Assembly (NCBI RefSeq): GCF_012276985.1
Contig: NZ_JAAXMM010000026.1
Span: 1-36,886, forward strand
Direction of reading: 5' to 3'
Length of the DNA stretch: 36,886 nucleotides
From: Agrobacterium sp. a22-2
GTDB lineage: Bacteria > Pseudomonadota > Alphaproteobacteria > Rhizobiales > Rhizobiaceae
Positions 14,970 to 23,619 of this stretch are shown in pieces. Made by a program: the position numbers and the translations under genes. A model generated the notes under the pieces. That model did no database searches and had not been told where the DNA came from. It worked only from the letters and a program-made list of their open reading frames with translations. The stretch's first letter is position 1; each line of letters begins with the position of its first letter.

Positions 14970-16946
14970 ATGTCCGATCGTCAGAAGACCAGGGCGCGCC
15001 CCAATCCGCGCCGCGCATTCGCAGAAACTTACGGCGAAATCCTGTCGCAGGGCATCGCGCGGCGCAGCGTGCTGAAAGGCCTGCTGGCGACGGTCGGCAG
15101 CCTGGCGGCCGGCGGGCTTGCCATGCCGCGGCCGGTGCTGGCGGCGGCCGATACCACGACGCTGAGTTTTGCAGAGCTGGCGCGGGTGCGCGACAAGGAC
15201 GATCACTGGCCTGAGGGCTACACACGGCAGATCCTGCTGCGCTGGGGCGACGCGCTGTTTGCCGACAGCCCGGCTTTCGATCCGCTGACGCTGGACGGCA
15301 AGGCGGCCGAACGGCAGTTCGGCTACAACAACGATTTCACCCATTTCATGCCGCTGCCTTTGGGATCCGCCAGCTCCGACAACGGACTGATGCTGGTCAG
15401 CCATGAATATGCGACGCCGTTCCTGATGTTTCCGGGGCTTAACGACGAGGACTATCGCGACAAGCTCAGCGACAACCAGATCCGCGCCATCATGGCGTCG
15501 GTGGGCTTGAGCATTGTCGAGGTTCGCAAGACCGGCGGCCAATGGGCCGTGGTCAAGGACAGCACTTACAACCGCCGCATCCACATGAGCACGGAAATGG
15601 CGATTTCGGGGCCGGCGGCCGGCGACAACAGGCTGAAGACCAAGGCCGATCCGACCGGAAAGACCGTGTTCGGCACGATTTCCAACTGCAATGGCGGCAT
15701 CACTCCCTGGGGCACGCTGCTGTCGGGCGAGGAAGGCTCGATGGACGTGTTTGCCGGCGACTACAAGAGCCTGCCCAACCAGGAACTGGTCGAGCGCCAG
15801 GGCTGGGACGAGGAGGATAACGACATCTACGGCGCCGGTCGCGTCGAGCCGCGCTTGCGCTTCGAGGAAGAGCCGAACGAATGGCTGCGCTTCGACTGGG
15901 TGGTCGAGATCGACCCGCTCGATCCGACTTCGAAGCCGGTCAAGCGCACGGCGCTCGGCCGCATGACGCATGAAGGCGCGCAATGTTGCGTGGCGCCGGA
16001 CGGGCGCGTCGTGGTGTTCATGGGCGACGACGACGATTTCGAATATCTCTACCGCTTCGTGACCCGCGATGCCTGGAACCCGAGCGACCGCGCCGCCAAC
16101 CGCGATCTCCTGGATAACGGCACGCTGTCGGTGGCGAAATTTGGCAGCGACGGCTCGGTGCAATGGCTGCCGCTGATCGCCGGCGAGGGACCGCTCACGG
16201 CAGAGGCCGGTTTCAAGACGCAGGCCGACGTGGTGCTGAACACGCGGGCCGCCGCCGACCTGATGGGCGCCACGCCGATGGACGCGCCGGAAGGTTTCAT
16301 CGTGCATCCCAAGACCGGCAAGCTCTATGTGGCGATGACCGAGAACGAGGACCGCCTGCCGGCCGGCGAGGGCGATGCGGGCGAGCAGGTCAATGCCGCC
16401 AATCCGCGCGGCCCCAATCCGCACGGACATCTGCTGGAACTGGTGCCGTCGGGCTCGCCGGACAAGCCGGACTTTGCCGCAGAGCGCTTCGGCTGGGACG
16501 TCTTCATCCTGTGCGGCGATCCGGCCAAGCCGGAGGAGGGGGCGATGTATCATCCGGCCACCTCGGCGAACGGCTGGTTTACCGATCCGGACAATCTGTC
16601 GGTCGATCCGGCCGGGCGCCTGTGGGTTGCCACCGACGGCCCGCCGCCGGAGGGCATTGCCGACGCGCTGTTCGTCATGGATACGGAAGGACCGGGCCGG
16701 GCGCTGCCGCGGTTATTCTATGTGGCGCCGATCGGCTCGGAATGCTGTTCGCCAACCTTTACGCCGGACGGGCAGACGGTGTTCATCTCGATCCAGCATC
16801 CCGGCGAGCTGCGTCTGGCCGATGACGAGGATGCGACCTCTATCGAGGATGCGGGAACCCTGTGGCCGGATTTCGTGGCCAGCATGCCGGCACGGCCTTC
16901 GCTCATCGTGCTCAGTCGCGACGACAATCGTGCGGTCGGCAGCTGA
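14970..16946 (+). CDS. PhoX-family (DUF839) Tat-exported protein
   Basis: 658-aa protein of the PhoX/DUF839 family. The twin-arginine signal ARRSVLKGLLATVG (R31-R32) followed by a hydrophobic stretch and a LAAA cleavage region near residue 60 indicates folded export to the periplasm by Tat. Body motifs of the family are visible: YNNDFTHFMPL, LVSHEYATPFLMFPG, NGGITPWGTLLSGEEG, LGRMTHEGA and GSECCSPTFTPDGQTVFISIQHPG. The start at 14970 follows CCGGAGAC. Classical PhoX is a calcium- and iron-dependent alkaline phosphatase. Here the position I equate with the iron-binding Cys of Pseudomonas PhoX (TCEE) is Gly253 (SGEE), so phosphatase activity is uncertain. No Pho-box-like repeat was found upstream. 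Confidence 0.88.
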   Translation: MSDRQKTRARPNPRRAFAETYGEILSQGIARRSVLKGLLATVGSLAAGGLAMPRPVLAAADTTTLSFAELARVRDKDDHWPEGYTRQILLRWGDALFADSPAFDPLTLDGKAAERQFGYNNDFTHFMPLPLGSASSDNGLMLVSHEYATPFLMFPGLNDEDYRDKLSDNQIRAIMASVGLSIVEVRKTGGQWAVVKDSTYNRRIHMSTEMAISGPAAGDNRLKTKADPTGKTVFGTISNCNGGITPWGTLLSGEEGSMDVFAGDYKSLPNQELVERQGWDEEDNDIYGAGRVEPRLRFEEEPNEWLRFDWVVEIDPLDPTSKPVKRTALGRMTHEGAQCCVAPDGRVVVFMGDDDDFEYLYRFVTRDAWNPSDRAANRDLLDNGTLSVAKFGSDGSVQWLPLIAGEGPLTAEAGFKTQADVVLNTRAAADLMGATPMDAPEGFIVHPKTGKLYVAMTENEDRLPAGEGDAGEQVNAANPRGPNPHGHLLELVPSGSPDKPDFAAERFGWDVFILCGDPAKPEEGAMYHPATSANGWFTDPDNLSVDPAGRLWVATDGPPPEGIADALFVMDTEGPGRALPRLFYVAPIGSECCSPTFTPDGQTVFISIQHPGELRLADDEDATSIEDAGTLWPDFVASMPARPSLIVLSRDDNRAVGS

Positions 16947-17326
16947 CGGAAAACACTCGCCAAAATGGCATTAGCGACGGCTTTATCAAGCTTTAGACAA
17001 GTTTGAGATGCCAGTGATGTCTGTGTGTTGGCGGGTTACCGTTAAGGGCAGTTTCGGTCCGCCAGCGCTATTCGACCGGCGGCAAGCCGCTTGAGGCCCC
17101 AATGCGCTGTCAAAAGCTTGTTGGGGCCTTCCTTGATTCTGAGGACCGGCTGGATCGAACCGATGAAAATCCGCTGCGGGCAATGGGCAAGACAAAACCG
17201 GCAGATCGAGGATCTGCCGGCTCAAATTCATAGCGCTAGGTGCTGAAAATGCCTTTGCCCTGGATGCCGTGACGTCGTCATGACCGGGCGCCCTGGTTTG
17301 TCGCTGCCTAATGTCAGCGTTGTCAT
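16947..17326. other. Intergenic stretch, terminator only
   Basis: 380 bp between the convergent PhoX-family and nolR genes. The only clear element is the hairpin at 17198-17220. A short minus-strand open frame (16986-17231) has no recognisable product or ribosome-binding site and overlaps the terminator, so I do not call it. Confidence 0.6.
17198..17220 (-). terminator. Rho-independent terminator of nolR
   Basis: CCGGCAGATC-GAG-GATCTGCCGG on the plus strand is a perfect 10-bp stem with a 3-nt loop. Read on the minus strand it is followed by TTTTGTCTTG, a U-rich tract. It lies about 107 bp beyond the nolR stop on the transcribed strand. Confidence 0.75.
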
Positions 17327-17644
17327 TCAGGCCGCAGTTTTATTGGCATCCGTCCGGCAATAAATTCCTTCCAGTGTTTCGAGAACCTTGATGACGGAAT
17401 CCGAGGTGCTGGAATAGTAAATGGTCTGGGCGTCGCGGCGCGTCTTGACGAGCTTCTGGGCGCGCAGTTTCGACAGATGCTGGGACAGCGCCGACTGGCT
17501 GAGACCGACCTGCGAGGCGAGCACGCCGACCGGAACTTCGCCTTCGACGAGGCTGCAGAGGATCATCAATCTCTTAGGGTTTGCCATGGCTGTGAGAAGA
17601 CCGGCAGCTGAATTCGAATGCTCTGATAAGGCCTTGGTATTCAT
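17327..17644 (-). CDS. nolR: NolR-like ArsR-family transcriptional regulator
   Basis: 105-aa winged-helix regulator. The core AMANPKRLMILCSLVEGEVPVG and the helix-turn-helix LSQSALSQHLSKLRAQKLV (about 48-66), then TRRDAQTIYYSSTSDSV, follow rhizobial NolR nearly word for word as I remember it. NolR represses nodulation genes in Sinorhizobium and affects growth, exopolysaccharide and conjugation genes elsewhere; it is widespread in rhizobia without nod genes. The Cys-x-Cys metal site of metal-sensing ArsR proteins is absent. A candidate NolR site lies 98-113 bp upstream (17742-17757), consistent with autoregulation. The gene has its own terminator and follows the HugZ-like gene with a 114-bp gap. 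Confidence 0.88.
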   Translation of the reverse strand: MNTKALSEHSNSAAGLLTAMANPKRLMILCSLVEGEVPVGVLASQVGLSQSALSQHLSKLRAQKLVKTRRDAQTIYYSSTSDSVIKVLETLEGIYCRTDANKTAA

Positions 17645-17741
17645 ATCTCATTTTCCTTTAAAGCGAACGCCTTCCTTAACGGAAGGCGAGCGTTGCAATC
17701 TTCGAAATACCCTGTTGCGAAAGAGTAGCAAGTTGAACAAA

Positions 17742-17757
17742 ATTGTATATGCCTAAA
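17742..17757 (-). promoter_or_regulatory. Candidate NolR binding site
   Basis: On the minus strand the sequence is TTTAG-GCATATACA-AT, an exact match to the published NolR consensus (A/T)TTAG-N9-A(T/A). It lies in the region upstream of nolR, directly after the stop of the HugZ-like gene. The motif is short and degenerate, so chance matches are common; location is the main support. Confidence 0.5.
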
Positions 17758-17758
17758 A

Positions 17759-18508
17759 TTAAGGTACCGGATTTGCTGAATTAGCCAGGTCTAAAAATAT
17801 GTCACTTATTGTCGCAATGGGGGTCCTGAACTCGTAACGCAGCAGTAAATCACCGCTGGCGAGGTCAATTCCCGCCATATCCACGCCACAAAGCCGCCAT
17901 TTCCCCGATTTTGCCCCGCAATGGGCATAGGCCAGCCGGCCTGCCAGGTCGGGAAACCGCACCCCTAATTCTAGCAGTAGGCCGGCCTCGTGCCCGGGGT
18001 AGTCCGCAAGGCCATCGAGGCGAATCAGGAAGTCGGAGCCGGGCAGAATATAGGCTTTTCCGAAGCCGCCATTGAGGCTGGCGGATTGCGGGTCGAGCCG
18101 GAAAAAGCCGAAATCGGCAAAGTCGATATAGAGTTTCGCCTTGGGGTGGCGGGCGATGAAACGGTCGCGCAGCCGCGCGTGGTCCGGGCCGTCGCGGGCG
18201 ATCCGGCTGCCGAGACATTGCAAGGTCAAACGGGGATGGGCGAGCGGATCGCCCTTGGCCGGTTCGCCGGCCAGCAGCGAGACGCGGGCATCCTTTTCGA
18301 GCGCCCTGGTATGGGCCGACAGGGCCGAGACGAGGATGACGGGCGCGCCGTCCCAATCGGTGCCGATCAGGACGCGGCTGACGCTGGGAAAGCCGGTCTG
18401 CGGGTCGATGACGGCGAGCGCCACGAAGCGCGCGCCGCGCAACAGGCGGCGGGCAAGCCCGCGCGCCTCGTCGTCGGTCTCGCGAATGACCGAGGGTTTG
18501 TCTGCCAT
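17759..18508 (-). CDS. HugZ-like pyridoxamine-5'-phosphate oxidase-fold protein
   Basis: 249-aa protein with an N-terminal split-barrel flavin/heme domain: ARGLARRLLRGARFVALAVID, GFPSVSRVLIGTDWDGAPVIL and LSALSAHTRALEKDARVSLL. It ends in a DUF2470-type C-terminal domain (after about residue 170). Members of the HugZ family bind heme and some degrade it to release iron; others are of unknown function. The start at 18508 (MADKPSVIRETDDEARG) is preferred to the longer frame at 18538. It lies between nolR and the choline transporter on the same strand. Heme-degrading activity is inferred from family only. Confidence 0.8.
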   Translation of the reverse strand: MADKPSVIRETDDEARGLARRLLRGARFVALAVIDPQTGFPSVSRVLIGTDWDGAPVILVSALSAHTRALEKDARVSLLAGEPAKGDPLAHPRLTLQCLGSRIARDGPDHARLRDRFIARHPKAKLYIDFADFGFFRLDPQSASLNGGFGKAYILPGSDFLIRLDGLADYPGHEAGLLLELGVRFPDLAGRLAYAHCGAKSGKWRLCGVDMAGIDLASGDLLLRYEFRTPIATISDIFLDLANSANPVP

Positions 18509-18551
18509 GATTGCCGTCCGATCCGTTTGCCGGCGCAATCGCTGGACCCGA

Positions 18552-19607
18552 TCAGGCCGGCAGCTTGCGCCGATGCCTGGTCAGTCCGGAAATCACGTCC
18601 TGGGCCGAGATCGTGCCGATGATCGACCCGTTGTCAACCACGCCGATTGTCCCAGGCTGTCGCGCCAGCGCGTCGAGGATGTCGACCAGCGGCGTTTCGG
18701 CACGTGCCGTGCCCGCGACCGAACCCTGGCTGCTGGCTGCAACCAGGCCGGGCAGCATGACGTCGCCGGCGGTCAGCATGTTGATCGGATTCATGTTCTG
18801 CACGAAATCCGCGACATACTGGTCGACCGGGTTCTTGACGATTTCCTGCGGCGTGCCGCACTGGATGATCCGGCCGCTTTCCATGATGGCGATGCGGTTG
18901 CCGATGCGGAAGGCTTCGTCCAGGTCATGGCTGACGAAGAGGATGGTCTTCTTCAGGCGCGACTGGAATTCCAGCAATTCGTCCTGCAGGCGGGTGCGGA
19001 TCAGCGGATCGAGCGCCGAGAAGGGCTCGTCCATCAACAGGATCGGCGCGCCGGTGGCAAAGGCGCGGGCAAGGCCGACGCGCTGCTGCATGCCGCCCGA
19101 GAGCTCGTTGACCTTGCGGTTTGCCCATTGGGTGAGATTGACCAGTTCCAGCTGCTCGGCAACCTGCTTCTTGCGCTCGGCTTCCGGCACGCCGGCAAGC
19201 TCAAGGCCGAAGCCGACATTGTCGGCGACCGTGCGCCAGGGCAGCAGCCCGAACTGCTGGAAGACCATGGAGACGGCATGCATGCGCAGGTCGCGAAGCG
19301 CCTTTGGGCTGGCGCGGTAGGGATCGACCGCGCCGGCCTTGGTGACGACGCTGACATTGCCGCGTACCACCGGTGCCAGGCCGTTGACGGCACGCAATAG
19401 GGTCGACTTGCCGGAACCCGACAGGCCCATCAGCACGAGGATCTCACCTTCCTTGACGCTGAGCGAGGCACCGGCGACGCCGAGCACCAGGCCGGTCTCG
19501 GCGCTGATCTGGTCGCGGGTCTTGCCCTGGTCGAGCAGGGTGAGAGCCTTTTGCGGATGATCGCCGAAGATGATGTCGACATTTCCAAAGATGACGGCGT
19601 CGCTCAT
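18552..19607 (-). CDS. choV: Choline ABC transporter ATP-binding protein
   Basis: 351-aa ATPase of the quaternary-amine (ProV/OpuA) ABC family. Walker A GLSGSGKST (residues 61-69), Q-loop MVFQQFGLLPWRTV, signature LSGGMQQRVGLARAFA, Walker B ILLMDEPFSALDPL and the switch His in FVSHDLDEA are all intact. The C-terminal segment TPLVDILDALARQPGTIGVV and IIGTISAQDVISGLTRH looks like a CBS-like module, as in other osmolyte transporter ATPases. The true start is the ATG at 19607; the frame is open far upstream only because it runs through choW in another frame. It overlaps the choW stop by 4 bp (ATGA). It powers choline import by ChoXW. Confidence 0.94.
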   Translation of the reverse strand: MSDAVIFGNVDIIFGDHPQKALTLLDQGKTRDQISAETGLVLGVAGASLSVKEGEILVLMGLSGSGKSTLLRAVNGLAPVVRGNVSVVTKAGAVDPYRASPKALRDLRMHAVSMVFQQFGLLPWRTVADNVGFGLELAGVPEAERKKQVAEQLELVNLTQWANRKVNELSGGMQQRVGLARAFATGAPILLMDEPFSALDPLIRTRLQDELLEFQSRLKKTILFVSHDLDEAFRIGNRIAIMESGRIIQCGTPQEIVKNPVDQYVADFVQNMNPINMLTAGDVMLPGLVAASSQGSVAGTARAETPLVDILDALARQPGTIGVVDNGSIIGTISAQDVISGLTRHRRKLPA

Positions 19608-20491
19608 GCGGTGTCTCCCTCGTCTGAACTGCGGAACATGCGGTCGAGGATGATGGCCAGGATGACGATGCACAGGCCCGCCTCGAAGCCCTTGGCGATG
19701 TTGACGGTGTTGAGCGCGCGCACGACGGGGACGCCCAGGCCGCTGGCGCCGACCAGGGCGGCGATGACCACCATGGAGAGCGACAGCATGATCGTCTGGG
19801 TGAGACCGGCCATGATCTGCGGCATGGCAAAGGGCAGTTCCACCTTGCGCAGCACCTGCGTCGGCGTGGCGCCGAAGGCCTGGGCGGCCTCGACCAGCGA
19901 CGGCGGGGTGGAGATGATGCCGAGGCGGGTCAGGCGGATGGGCGCGGGGATGGCGAAGATCACGGTGGCGATCAGGCCGGGCACCATGCCGAGGCCGAAC
20001 AGGATGAGCGCCGGGATCAGGTAGACGAAGGTCGGAATGGTCTGCATCAGGTCCAGCACCGGCCGCATCACGGAATAGACCCAGGGGCGGCGGGCGGCGA
20101 GGATGCCGAGCGGAATGCCGATCAGCATGCTGACGGTGGTGGCTGCCAGAACCAGAGCCAGGGTTTCCGTCGTTTCCTTCCAGTAGCCCTGGTTGATGAT
20201 CAGCAGCAGCCCAAGACAGGTGAAGAGGGCCGTGCCGAGCGAGCGGTGCAGCCACCAGCCGAGGCCGACGGCAAACGCCACGACGACCAGCGGATGCGGC
20301 GCCTGCAGCACGAACAGCAGGGCATCGATGATGCGCGACAGAAGGAAGGCGAGATAGTCGAAGAACCATTCGCCATTGGTGGTGAGCCAGTCCACGTAGG
20401 ACTTCGCCCATGACCCGATCGGAATCCGGTTGTCTGTGAGCCAATTCACGGTGTTCGCACCCATTATCGTTGAGAGCTGAAGATCTGCCAT
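19604..20491 (-). CDS. choW: Choline ABC transporter permease
   Basis: 295-aa inner-membrane permease of the ProW/OpuAB type. The N terminus (NTVNWLTDNRIPIGSWAKSYVDWLTT) precedes hydrophobic helices and the binding-protein-dependent transport domain. The EAA loop that contacts the ATPase is seen in EAAQAFGATPTQVLRKVELPFAMPQIM. The start at 20491 (MADLQLSTIMG) is chosen; an internal Met at 20464 is possible and neither has a strong ribosome-binding site. It is downstream of choX with a hairpin between them and overlaps choV by 4 bp. Imports choline, which rhizobia convert to glycine betaine or use as a carbon and nitrogen source. Confidence 0.93.
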   Translation of the reverse strand: MADLQLSTIMGANTVNWLTDNRIPIGSWAKSYVDWLTTNGEWFFDYLAFLLSRIIDALLFVLQAPHPLVVVAFAVGLGWWLHRSLGTALFTCLGLLLIINQGYWKETTETLALVLAATTVSMLIGIPLGILAARRPWVYSVMRPVLDLMQTIPTFVYLIPALILFGLGMVPGLIATVIFAIPAPIRLTRLGIISTPPSLVEAAQAFGATPTQVLRKVELPFAMPQIMAGLTQTIMLSLSMVVIAALVGASGLGVPVVRALNTVNIAKGFEAGLCIVILAIILDRMFRSSDEGDTA

Positions 20492-20620
20492 ATGCAATGT
20501 TCCCGCCGGAAAGCCGGGCGGGGGACTAGGGCATATGGCTGGCGGTCCTGCGGGGCGCTTCAATCGCCACGGTCAAGCCGAGGGGTTCATACCGAGCGAT
20601 CGGGCGGCGCAGGTATCGAA

Positions 20621-20641
20621 AAGGGCGGCAGAGCCGCCCTT
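20621..20641 (-). terminator. Intercistronic hairpin between choX and choW
   Basis: AAGGGCGGC-AGA-GCCGCCCTT is a perfect 9-bp stem with a 3-nt loop. On the transcribed minus strand it ends in TTTT, so it can act as a leaky terminator or as a 3' stabiliser of choX mRNA. Such hairpins are common between binding-protein genes and downstream ABC permease genes and raise the amount of binding protein. Confidence 0.7.
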
Positions 20642-20651
20642 CCATGATCGC

Positions 20652-21608
20652 TCAGAGACCGAGTGCGGTCTTGACGGCGGGAAGTCCTTCCTTGCCGTCC
20701 TTGGTGGTCACGCCCGCGAGCCAGGGCTCGATCGCCGCGCCATTGGCCTTCAGCCATGCGGTCGCTGCCTTTTCCGGATCCTCGCCGTCGTTGAGGATCT
20801 TGCCCATGATCTCGTTTTCCATGGGCAGCGAGAACTTGAGGTTGGTCAGCAGCTTGCCGACATTCGGGCATTCGGCAACGTAGCCGGCGCGGGTGTTGGT
20901 GTAGACGGTGGCGCCGCCGAAGTTCGGGCCGAAGGTCGAGTCACCGCCGGTCAGGTAGGTCAGCTCGAAGGTCGAGTTCATCGGGTGGGGAGCCCAGCCA
21001 AGGAAGACGACGGGCTTGCCGTCCTTTTCGGCGCGGGCGACCTGCGCCAGCATGCCCTGCTCGGAGGATTCGACGACTTCGAGGCCGCCCATGCCCATTT
21101 CGTTCTTTTCGATCAAGGTCATGACCAGACGGTTGCCGTCATTGCCCGGCTCGATGCCGTAGATCTTGCCGTCGAGCGCATCCTTGTGCTTGGCGATATC
21201 GGAGAAATCCTTGATGCCGAGTTCGGCGCCCTTGGCATTGGTGGCGAGCGTGTACTTGGCGCCTTCCAGATTGACGCCGATCGAATCGACTGTCTTCTCT
21301 TCGATATACGGCGTCACGTCCTTTTCCTGGGCCGGCATCCAGTTGCCGAGGAAGACGTCGATGTCCTTGTTCTTCAAGGATTGATAGGTGACCGGCACGG
21401 ACAGAACGGTGATGGTCGGCTCGTAGCCGAGGCCCTTGAGGATGACCGCGGTGGTGGCTGTCGTCGCAGTGATGTCGGTCCAGCCGACATCGGAGAAGCG
21501 CACGGCGGTGCAGCTTTCCGGTTCCGCCGCGAAGGCCGGGACGGCACCGAGGGCGAAAGCCGAAACCGCGGATGCGAGCGCGAGGCGATGGATAATCGAT
21601 CTGTTCAT
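20652..21608 (-). CDS. choX: Choline-binding periplasmic protein
   Basis: 318-aa periplasmic binding protein of the OpuAC/ChoX type. The signal peptide MNRSIIHRLALASAVSAFAL ends with AFA-AEPE. Aromatic-cage residues that bind the trimethylammonium group in S. meliloti ChoX appear in VGWTDITA (Trp and Asp), FLGNWMPAQ and FLGWAPHPMN. Most of the body (TATTAVILKGLGYEPTITVL, SLKNKDIDVFLGNWMPAQ) follows the rhizobial choline-binding protein family. The start at 21608 has a GGGAGCC ribosome-binding site; the frame extends to 21656 without support. First gene of choXWV. Confidence 0.94.
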   Translation of the reverse strand: MNRSIIHRLALASAVSAFALGAVPAFAAEPESCTAVRFSDVGWTDITATTATTAVILKGLGYEPTITVLSVPVTYQSLKNKDIDVFLGNWMPAQEKDVTPYIEEKTVDSIGVNLEGAKYTLATNAKGAELGIKDFSDIAKHKDALDGKIYGIEPGNDGNRLVMTLIEKNEMGMGGLEVVESSEQGMLAQVARAEKDGKPVVFLGWAPHPMNSTFELTYLTGGDSTFGPNFGGATVYTNTRAGYVAECPNVGKLLTNLKFSLPMENEIMGKILNDGEDPEKAATAWLKANGAAIEPWLAGVTTKDGKEGLPAVKTALGL

Positions 21609-21863
21609 TACAGGCTCCCTGTTTTTTTTAAGTTCCCAAGTCAACATTCTATACACAACAATTGCAAGCCTGCCCGGCGCGTTTGCGGCGCTTTAGAGGG
21701 GCTCTTTGCGACGTGGCTTACATGGCGCTTGCCAATAGTGTCCGCTTCAAGCCGCACGATGGCGCGGCATAGCGTCCGGTGGCGCATGCGGCCGAAAACA
21801 TCTAGACTTAGCCTTCCGTGCCCCGCGTCAGCGGCGGTTCGGCATCTTTGAGAGGAGATCTTA

Positions 21864-22250
21864 ATGAAACTGAAATCCGTGATCCTGGCGGCCGCCCTTA
21901 TCTTGCCCGCGGGCGCAACACTTGCCGACGGCGATGCCGTGGCCGGCGCCAAGGTGTTCAAGCTCTGTTCCGCCTGCCATACGGCCACCGAGGCCAAGAA
22001 CAAGGTTGGCCCGAGCCTGATGGGCGTCGTCGGCCGGCCGGTGGCAACCGTCGAGGGGTTCAAATACTCCAAGGCCATGACCGAATTCGGCGCTGGCGGC
22101 AAAGTCTGGGACGAGGCGCTTCTGACCGAATATCTTCCCAAGCCCAAGGACCTGGTGAAGGGCACGACGATGGCCTTTGCCGGGCTGAAGAAGCCGGAAG
22201 ACATTGCCAATGTGATCGCCTATCTGAAGGATCCGGCCGCGGCAAACTAA
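21864..22250 (+). CDS. Periplasmic class I c-type cytochrome
   Basis: 128-aa monoheme cytochrome c. Signal peptide residues 1-21 (MKLKSVILAAALILPAGATLA), then the heme site CSACH (C35, C38, H39) and the likely axial Met103 in TTMAFAGL. The segments VGPSLMGVVGRPVATVEGFKYSKAM and DIANVIAYLK are those of small soluble cytochromes c (c2/c552-like) of Rhizobiales. It would carry electrons in the periplasm between respiratory complexes. Ribosome-binding site GAGAGGAG. It is monocistronic, divergent from choX. Confidence 0.92.
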   Translation: MKLKSVILAAALILPAGATLADGDAVAGAKVFKLCSACHTATEAKNKVGPSLMGVVGRPVATVEGFKYSKAMTEFGAGGKVWDEALLTEYLPKPKDLVKGTTMAFAGLKKPEDIANVIAYLKDPAAAN

Positions 22251-22492
22251 GCCGGCCACCTTTTGCGCTTCCTCTGCGGGCGCGGTGCGGGAGATTCGTC
22301 TTGCGTGTCGCGCCCGCCCTGTCGCGACTCCTTGCAAGGCAGGGCGGCGCCTCCATATAAGATCTCACAAATCGGGTTGCGCCCGGCCGATGGCAGTTTT
22401 CAACAACGGGATTTGCTATAAGGTCGCGCTTGCGAATTTTCTCCCGGTTTTCCGGGGTGGGCTGACGAACATTCTTAAGGGAGACCATTGCC

Positions 22493-23581
22493 ATGGCCAC
22501 GCTGCAGTCCTTCGACAGCGAGATCGAGAAGACCCGTACCATCGTCAACGACATGCGCGGCAAGATGGAGCAGTCGGGCACCGTGCTCGACCAGTTCGCC
22601 AAAGCCGATACCAAGCTCGGCGACGTCAATTTCGACATCGAGAACGCCCGCATTTCCGATGTCATCAACCAGCAGAAGGTGATGGAGGCGAATATCGCCG
22701 ACCTGATCATCGGGCTGGAGGATGCCACCAATGTCTTCGGCTCGGAATTCGAGAGCATGAAGAGCTATTCGGGTTATGAAAAATTCATCGGTATCTTTTC
22801 CAAGCAGAGCGCGCAGCGCATGCGCACCGAGCGGGTGCGCAACATGTCGCTGGCCGGCAACCTGCAGGAGCTACTCGCCAAATCCGACAGCATTGTCGGC
22901 ATCCTGAAGGACCAGCGCGCCGTTCTGGACGAGCGCTACAAGACCTCCGAGGCAAGCCTGATCCAGGTGATCGAGCGCCGCAAGGGCACGATCGCCAATC
23001 TGGAAGTGACCCAGAAGCGCATCGAGGAACTGAACCCCGCTTTGCTCGACATCGAGAACAAGATCGCCGCCTCCACCGACCAGTCGGCCCGCACGCAGCT
23101 GGAAGGCGAGCGTTCCAAGCTTGCCACCGAATACAACCAGGCGCAGGCCAAAGAGCAGGAATTGCTGGCCGAAAGCCAGACGCTGGAGCGCTATACCTCG
23201 ATGTTCCAGACCTTCGTCGATTCACTCAACAACCAGATCGCCGCGCAGAACACGCTGATCAACAAACTGACCATCGATACCGAGCAGCGCATCGTGCTCT
23301 ACAAGGCGCTGGAGGACAGCTTGAAGACGGCAGCCCAGCAGGATGTCGCCCACAAGATCAATACGCTCGGCAGCCAGGTGGATACCGCGGCGGAAGAGAC
23401 CATGGCCGGCATCGGCTCGGCGGCACAGCGCCATATCGGCGACCTGCTGGAACTGCACGAGAAGAACATGCTGTCGACCGCCGACATCCAGCGCCGCAAG
23501 AAACTGGCCGACGAGGCCTTTGCGCGGCGGTTCAAGACCGTCATGGACAAGCACAATTCGGCCAATTACGTGAAGTCGTGA
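22493..23581 (+). CDS. Coiled-coil protein, first gene of the AAA+/DUF2333 cluster
   Basis: 362-aa, almost entirely helical and charged protein with long heptad-like coiled-coil stretches (for example RKGTIANLEVTQKRIEELNP and LEGERSKLATEYNQAQAKEQ, about residues 165-240). No signal peptide, membrane helix or catalytic motif is seen. It superficially resembles cytosolic TelA (toxic anion resistance) or PspA-like scaffold proteins, but no diagnostic motif was recognised. A clear AAGGGAGA ribosome-binding site precedes the ATG. The next gene is 205 bp away across a repeat element; all genes to 30001 share this direction, which suggests related function. Function unknown. Confidence 0.82.
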   Translation: MATLQSFDSEIEKTRTIVNDMRGKMEQSGTVLDQFAKADTKLGDVNFDIENARISDVINQQKVMEANIADLIIGLEDATNVFGSEFESMKSYSGYEKFIGIFSKQSAQRMRTERVRNMSLAGNLQELLAKSDSIVGILKDQRAVLDERYKTSEASLIQVIERRKGTIANLEVTQKRIEELNPALLDIENKIAASTDQSARTQLEGERSKLATEYNQAQAKEQELLAESQTLERYTSMFQTFVDSLNNQIAAQNTLINKLTIDTEQRIVLYKALEDSLKTAAQQDVAHKINTLGSQVDTAAEETMAGIGSAAQRHIGDLLELHEKNMLSTADIQRRKKLADEAFARRFKTVMDKHNSANYVKS

Positions 23582-23619
23582 TGTCTTGCGAGACTGGCAG
23601 AGCCGTTGGCATCCCTAAA

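Noticed and set aside
16986..17231. Small minus-strand gene between PhoX-family gene and nolR
   Set aside because: Overlaps the nolR terminator, lacks a ribosome-binding site and has no recognisable product.
18552..20444. A 630-aa frame that appears to fuse a novel N terminus to ChoV
   Set aside because: The first half reads through choW in the wrong frame (Arg/His/Pro-rich); the true choV starts at 19607 with a 4-bp overlap to choW.
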